Assembly (NCBI RefSeq): GCF_031432215.1
Contig: NZ_JAVKGN010000001.1
Span: 744,001-808,000 of the forward strand
DNA: 64,000 bases
Reading direction: 5' to 3'
DNA from: Halodesulfurarchaeum sp. HSR-GB
Lineage (GTDB): Archaea; Halobacteriota; Halobacteria; Halobacteriales; Halobacteriaceae
A program made the position numbers and the translations under genes. Under the pieces are notes generated by a model that did no database searches, had not been told where the DNA came from, and was given only the letters and a program-made list of their open reading frames with translations. Shown here in pieces: positions 61,366 through 64,000 of this stretch (position 1 is its first letter; each line of letters opens with the position of its first letter).

Positions 61366-62421
61366 ATGACACGCGAGCAGTTCCGACCGCCACATCACGA
61401 CCACGATCACTTTCTCCTGAAGACCGTCGTCGGCAGCTTTCCCCAGCCCGACTGGCTGGACTACGTTCGGTCCGGCGCCGGGGCCGGGGACCTGGAGCCG
61501 GCCGACCGCGAAGAGGCCGAGGACGACGCGACCCGGGCCGCGATCCTCGACCAGCAGAACGCGGGCCTGGATGCGATCACGGACGGGGAGATGCGACGGG
61601 AGGGGATGGTCGATTACTTCACGAACGTGATCACGGGCTACGACGCCCCGGACGGCGAGGGGGACGACGCCGACTGGAACGCGAGCATGCCCCGGGTCAC
61701 CGAGGAGGTCTCGACGGCCGAACCCTGGCTCGTCGAGGACTTCGAGTTCGCGGACCGGGTTGCCACCCGGCCGGTGAAGGTCACGATGACCGGCCCGTTC
61801 ACCCTGGCAACCTTCGCGAGCCCGGAGGTCTATGACTCGATCGAGGACCTGGCGCTTGACTTTGCGGACCTGATTGCAGTAGAGGTCAGACGGCTGGCCG
61901 AGGCCGGCGCGGACTGGATCCAGCTCGACGAACCCGGGCTGGGAATGTCCCCGCACGGCGAACTGGCCCAGGAGTGTCTCTCGCGGGTCGCCGCGGAAGT
62001 CCCCGAGGACGTCCGCTTTGGCACCCACGTCTGCTCGGGCAACTATGCGAACCTGGCCGACGAGATGGCCGAGTTTCCCGTCGACGAACTCGATCTGGAG
62101 TTTGCCAGTCCCGACGCCGACGATCCCGCCGAGGTCTTCGAGGGCCGGGACTTCGAGATGGACATCGGTTTCGGCGTGATCGACACCCAGTCCCGCGAGG
62201 CCGAATCCGTCGCGGAGATCGAGGCGCGGATCGAGGAAGGGCTCCAGTACCTTTCGCCCGAGCAATTGACCGTCTCCCCGGACTGTGGGCTAAAGCCCCT
62301 CGAACGTGAACCGGCGACGACGAAGCTCGAACACATGGTCACCGCCGCCGCGAACGTCGAGGCCGCACTCGATGCCGGTGACATCGAGGCCGCTGGGACG
62401 GACCGGTCCGAAAACGGTTAA
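61366..62421 (+). CDS. metE: Core methionine synthase (MetE C-terminal domain type)
   Basis: The 351-aa protein corresponds to the C-terminal catalytic half of cobalamin-independent methionine synthase. Zinc ligands are visible as the His and Cys in [10 protein letters not shown] and the Cys in SPDCGLK; QLDEPGL supplies the substrate-binding Asp/Glu. Archaeal short MetE proteins lack the N-terminal folate domain and some use methylcobalamin as methyl donor. The ATG at 61366 is in frame; another ATG at 61358 is not. It sits between atpB and atpD, 45 bases after atpB and 23 before atpD. Confidence 0.9.
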   Translation: MTREQFRPPHHDHDHFLLKTVVGSFPQPDWLDYVRSGAGAGDLEPADREEAEDDATRAAILDQQNAGLDAITDGEMRREGMVDYFTNVITGYDAPDGEGDDADWNASMPRVTEEVSTAEPWLVEDFEFADRVATRPVKVTMTGPFTLATFASPEVYDSIEDLALDFADLIAVEVRRLAEAGADWIQLDEPGLGMSPHGELAQECLSRVAAEVPEDVRFGTHVCSGNYANLADEMAEFPVDELDLEFASPDADDPAEVFEGRDFEMDIGFGVIDTQSREAESVAEIEARIEEGLQYLSPEQLTVSPDCGLKPLEREPATTKLEHMVTAAANVEAALDAGDIEAAGTDRSENG

Positions 62422-62444
62422 CCCTTCGCGCAAGGAGCACACGT

Positions 62445-63113
62445 ATGGCCACAGACGTCACTCCCACACGGAAGAACTTGATGCGGATCGAGGACCGCAT
62501 CGACCTCTCCGAGCGGGGCCACGACACGCTCGAACAGAAGCGTGACGGCCTCATCATGGAGTTCATGGACATCCTCGACCAGGCCCAGGACGTGCGGGCG
62601 GACATGGAGACCGAGTACCAGGACGCCCAGGGGAAAATCGACATGGCCCGGGCGATGGAGGGCGACGTCGCGGTCCGCGGGGCCGCGGCGGCGATCCGGG
62701 AACACCCCGAGATCACGGTGGAGTCGAAGAACATCATGGGCGTGGTCGTCCCACAGATCGAGTCCACGAAGGTCCGCAAGGACCTGAACGAGCGGGGCTA
62801 CGGCCTGCTGGGCACGAGCGGCCGGATCGACGAGACCGCCGAGGCCTTCGAGGACCTCCTGGAGCAGGTCGTCCTGGCCGCGGAGGTCGAGACCGCGATG
62901 AAGAAGATGCTCACGGAAATCGAGACCACCAAGCGTCGGGTCAACGCCCTGGAGTTCACTCTGCTCCCGGACCTCTACGAGTCCAAAGATTACATCGAGT
63001 CGAAACTCGAGGAGCAGGAACGCGAGGAGATCTTCCGGATGAAGAAGATCAAGGCGAACAAGGAGGCCGCCGAGAAGGAAGCAGAGGAGGCGGCGGCCGA
63101 AGCCGAGTCCTGA
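62445..63113 (+). CDS. atpD: A-type ATPase subunit D
   Basis: The 222-aa protein is the central rotor shaft. It begins [36 protein letters not shown], in part TPTRKNL and LEQKRDGL, which are family hallmarks, and [13 protein letters not shown] near the C-terminal coil. The last 30 residues are Lys/Glu/Ala-rich. It is separated from the other ATPase genes by metE and is the operon's last ATPase gene. Confidence 0.95.
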   Translation: MATDVTPTRKNLMRIEDRIDLSERGHDTLEQKRDGLIMEFMDILDQAQDVRADMETEYQDAQGKIDMARAMEGDVAVRGAAAAIREHPEITVESKNIMGVVVPQIESTKVRKDLNERGYGLLGTSGRIDETAEAFEDLLEQVVLAAEVETAMKKMLTEIETTKRRVNALEFTLLPDLYESKDYIESKLEEQEREEIFRMKKIKANKEAAEKEAEEAAAEAES

Positions 63114-63150
63114 ACAACGGGGTTTTCCCGGGCGGCGGTCTCCCTTCGAT

Positions 63151-63540
63151 ATGTCCTGTCCGAACTGTGGCGGCCCGACGGTCGCGTACCCCATCCCGGA
63201 TCGCGCCCGTACACACTGTCCCGACGACCGCGCCGGGGCCGAGATCTGTGCCGACTGTTTGACGGTCTCCCCACTGGCGGAGCCGCCGACCGACCCACCC
63301 GATTTCGACGCGGTCCTCACCGATTTCCCCGCCGGGGAGGCCGGCGCGATCGCGGCGTCGCTGTTGGGACTGCTCGATTCCCTCGCGCTCTACCGCGGCG
63401 AGATCGAAGCACTCGCCAGGCTGGCCGAACAGGCAGGTGTCGACGTGTTCCTGTTGCTCGATCGGCTCGACGCGAGCGGCCGGATCCAGCCCCACTTCGA
63501 CATCGACCGACGACGCCACCAGCTCGATCAACTGCTATAG
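63151..63540 (+). CDS. DUF6276-like zinc-ribbon protein
   Basis: The 129-aa protein has three cysteine pairs (CPNC at residues 3-6, CPDD near 23, CADC near 34-37) suggesting a zinc ribbon, and a hydrophobic helical C-terminal half (ALLGLLDSLALYRGEIEALARLAEQAGVDVFLLLDRL in part). This pattern matches a haloarchaeal family of unknown function. It may bind metal or nucleic acid. It follows atpD by 37 bases on the same strand. Confidence 0.75.
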   Translation: MSCPNCGGPTVAYPIPDRARTHCPDDRAGAEICADCLTVSPLAEPPTDPPDFDAVLTDFPAGEAGAIAASLLGLLDSLALYRGEIEALARLAEQAGVDVFLLLDRLDASGRIQPHFDIDRRRHQLDQLL

Positions 63541-63620
63541 GTGGGGCATCCGAAGCTGTCGAAAGCGGTCCCGTGGACCGCTCCCAGTCGAATTATATAA
63601 CTGGCCGCTGAACTGCTAGC

Positions 63621-64000
63621 ATGGCCGAGCCGAGTCCGGAAATCGTCGTGCTTCACGTCGACGACGATCCGAATTTCGGCTCACTGCTTCGCGAGGCGCT
63701 GGAAGCCGCGGACGATCGGTTCAGGATCGAAACCGCTGTCGACGGGGCTGAAGCTCTCGCTATGCTCGAGGACGCGCAGTTCGATTGTGTCGTGAGCGAC
63801 TACAAACTGTCAGGGATGGACGGGCTCGAACTCCTGGCGGCCGTCCGCGAGTTGGATCCGGATCTCCCATTCCTTCTCTTTACGGGGAAAGGTTCGGAAG
63901 TCGTCGCCAGCGAAGCGATCCGGGCCGGCGTCACCGACTACCTGAAAAAACGGCCCGGCGAGAAGCGGTTCTCGCTTTTGGCCAATCGCATCCGAAACGC
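63621..64000 (+). CDS. Response regulator receiver protein, C-terminus outside window
   Basis: The gene runs off the end, so it has no stop codon here. The visible 126 residues form a CheY-like receiver domain: HVDDDPNFGSLLREAL with the acidic pocket, phosphorylatable aspartate in CVVSDYKLSGMDGLELL, the Thr in LLFTGKG, and the lysine in YLKKRPGE. Haloarchaeal proteins starting this way often continue with PAS domains and a histidine kinase or HTH output, so this is probably the receiver half of a larger protein. Confidence 0.9.
   Translation, partial: MAEPSPEIVVLHVDDDPNFGSLLREALEAADDRFRIETAVDGAEALAMLEDAQFDCVVSDYKLSGMDGLELLAAVRELDPDLPFLLFTGKGSEVVASEAIRAGVTDYLKKRPGEKRFSLLANRIRN

Overview
The window is chromosomal DNA of a haloarchaeon (class Halobacteria). 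The grounds are the high GC content, very acidic proteins, near-universal ATGA or short-overlap gene junctions with TATA-like boxes about 27 bases before start codons (leaderless style), an archaeal A-type ATPase operon, archaeal pterin and F420 enzymes (MptA, CofE-like), a bacterio-opsin-activator type HTH regulator, a DUF373 membrane protein and a PhaR/PhaP pair. The genus cannot be fixed from the sequence alone.

Layout. 1-8.7 kb: housekeeping genes, namely ribose-1,5-bisphosphate isomerase (cut by the window edge), deoC, a tRNA methylthiotransferase, a variant CofE, HIT protein, methionine aminopeptidase, isoaspartyl peptidase/asparaginase, isocitrate dehydrogenase and a cupin. 8.8-30.0 kb: a cobalamin (B12) island. 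A NitT/TauT-type ABC importer is followed by cobN-cbiC-cbiE, a divergent chlI/chlD fusion, a seven-gene operon cbiT-L-F-G-H2-H1-X, the cobalt importer cbiMNQO, and divergent cobA-precorrin-2 dehydrogenase-cbiA. 30-33.5 kb: DUF5817 protein, a degenerate amidohydrolase and gpmI. 33.7-34.65 kb: phaR-phaP without phaEC. 34.7-41.2 kb: a lower-GC accessory stretch with regulators, a double-core histidine kinase, an acidic repeat surface protein, a toxin-antitoxin pair, and a tRNA-Ile gene whose 3' end is duplicated. 41.3-53.3 kb: fxsA, mptA, nadK, a KaiC-like ATPase, radical SAM protein, DUF373, prenyl synthase, etfBA, a membrane-anchored HTH regulator with divergent secreted and pilin-like proteins, and a quinone-type methyltransferase. 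53.4-63.1 kb: A-type ATPase atpHIKECFAB, then a core methionine synthase, then atpD. The window ends inside a response regulator gene.

Main new observation: four intergenic regions of the B12 island (and no other promoter region that I inspected) carry the same 24-bp element, CAA-N6-TTG-N3-TA-N4-AA, with 10 of 24 positions invariant. They precede or lie between all six B12-island transcription units: the ABC importer; cobN and chlID (shared); the cbiT operon; and cbiM and cobA (shared). This looks like the operator of an unidentified archaeal B12/cobalt regulator. It places the otherwise unassigned NitT/TauT-type importer inside the B12 regulon, suggesting that it imports a corrinoid-related compound or lower-ligand precursor.

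The pathway has the early cobalt chelatase CbiX (with a tail of about 27 histidines) and also the late-type CobN plus ChlID. It has two CbiH-like methyltransferases, and no CbiD or CbiJ/CobK appears in the window.
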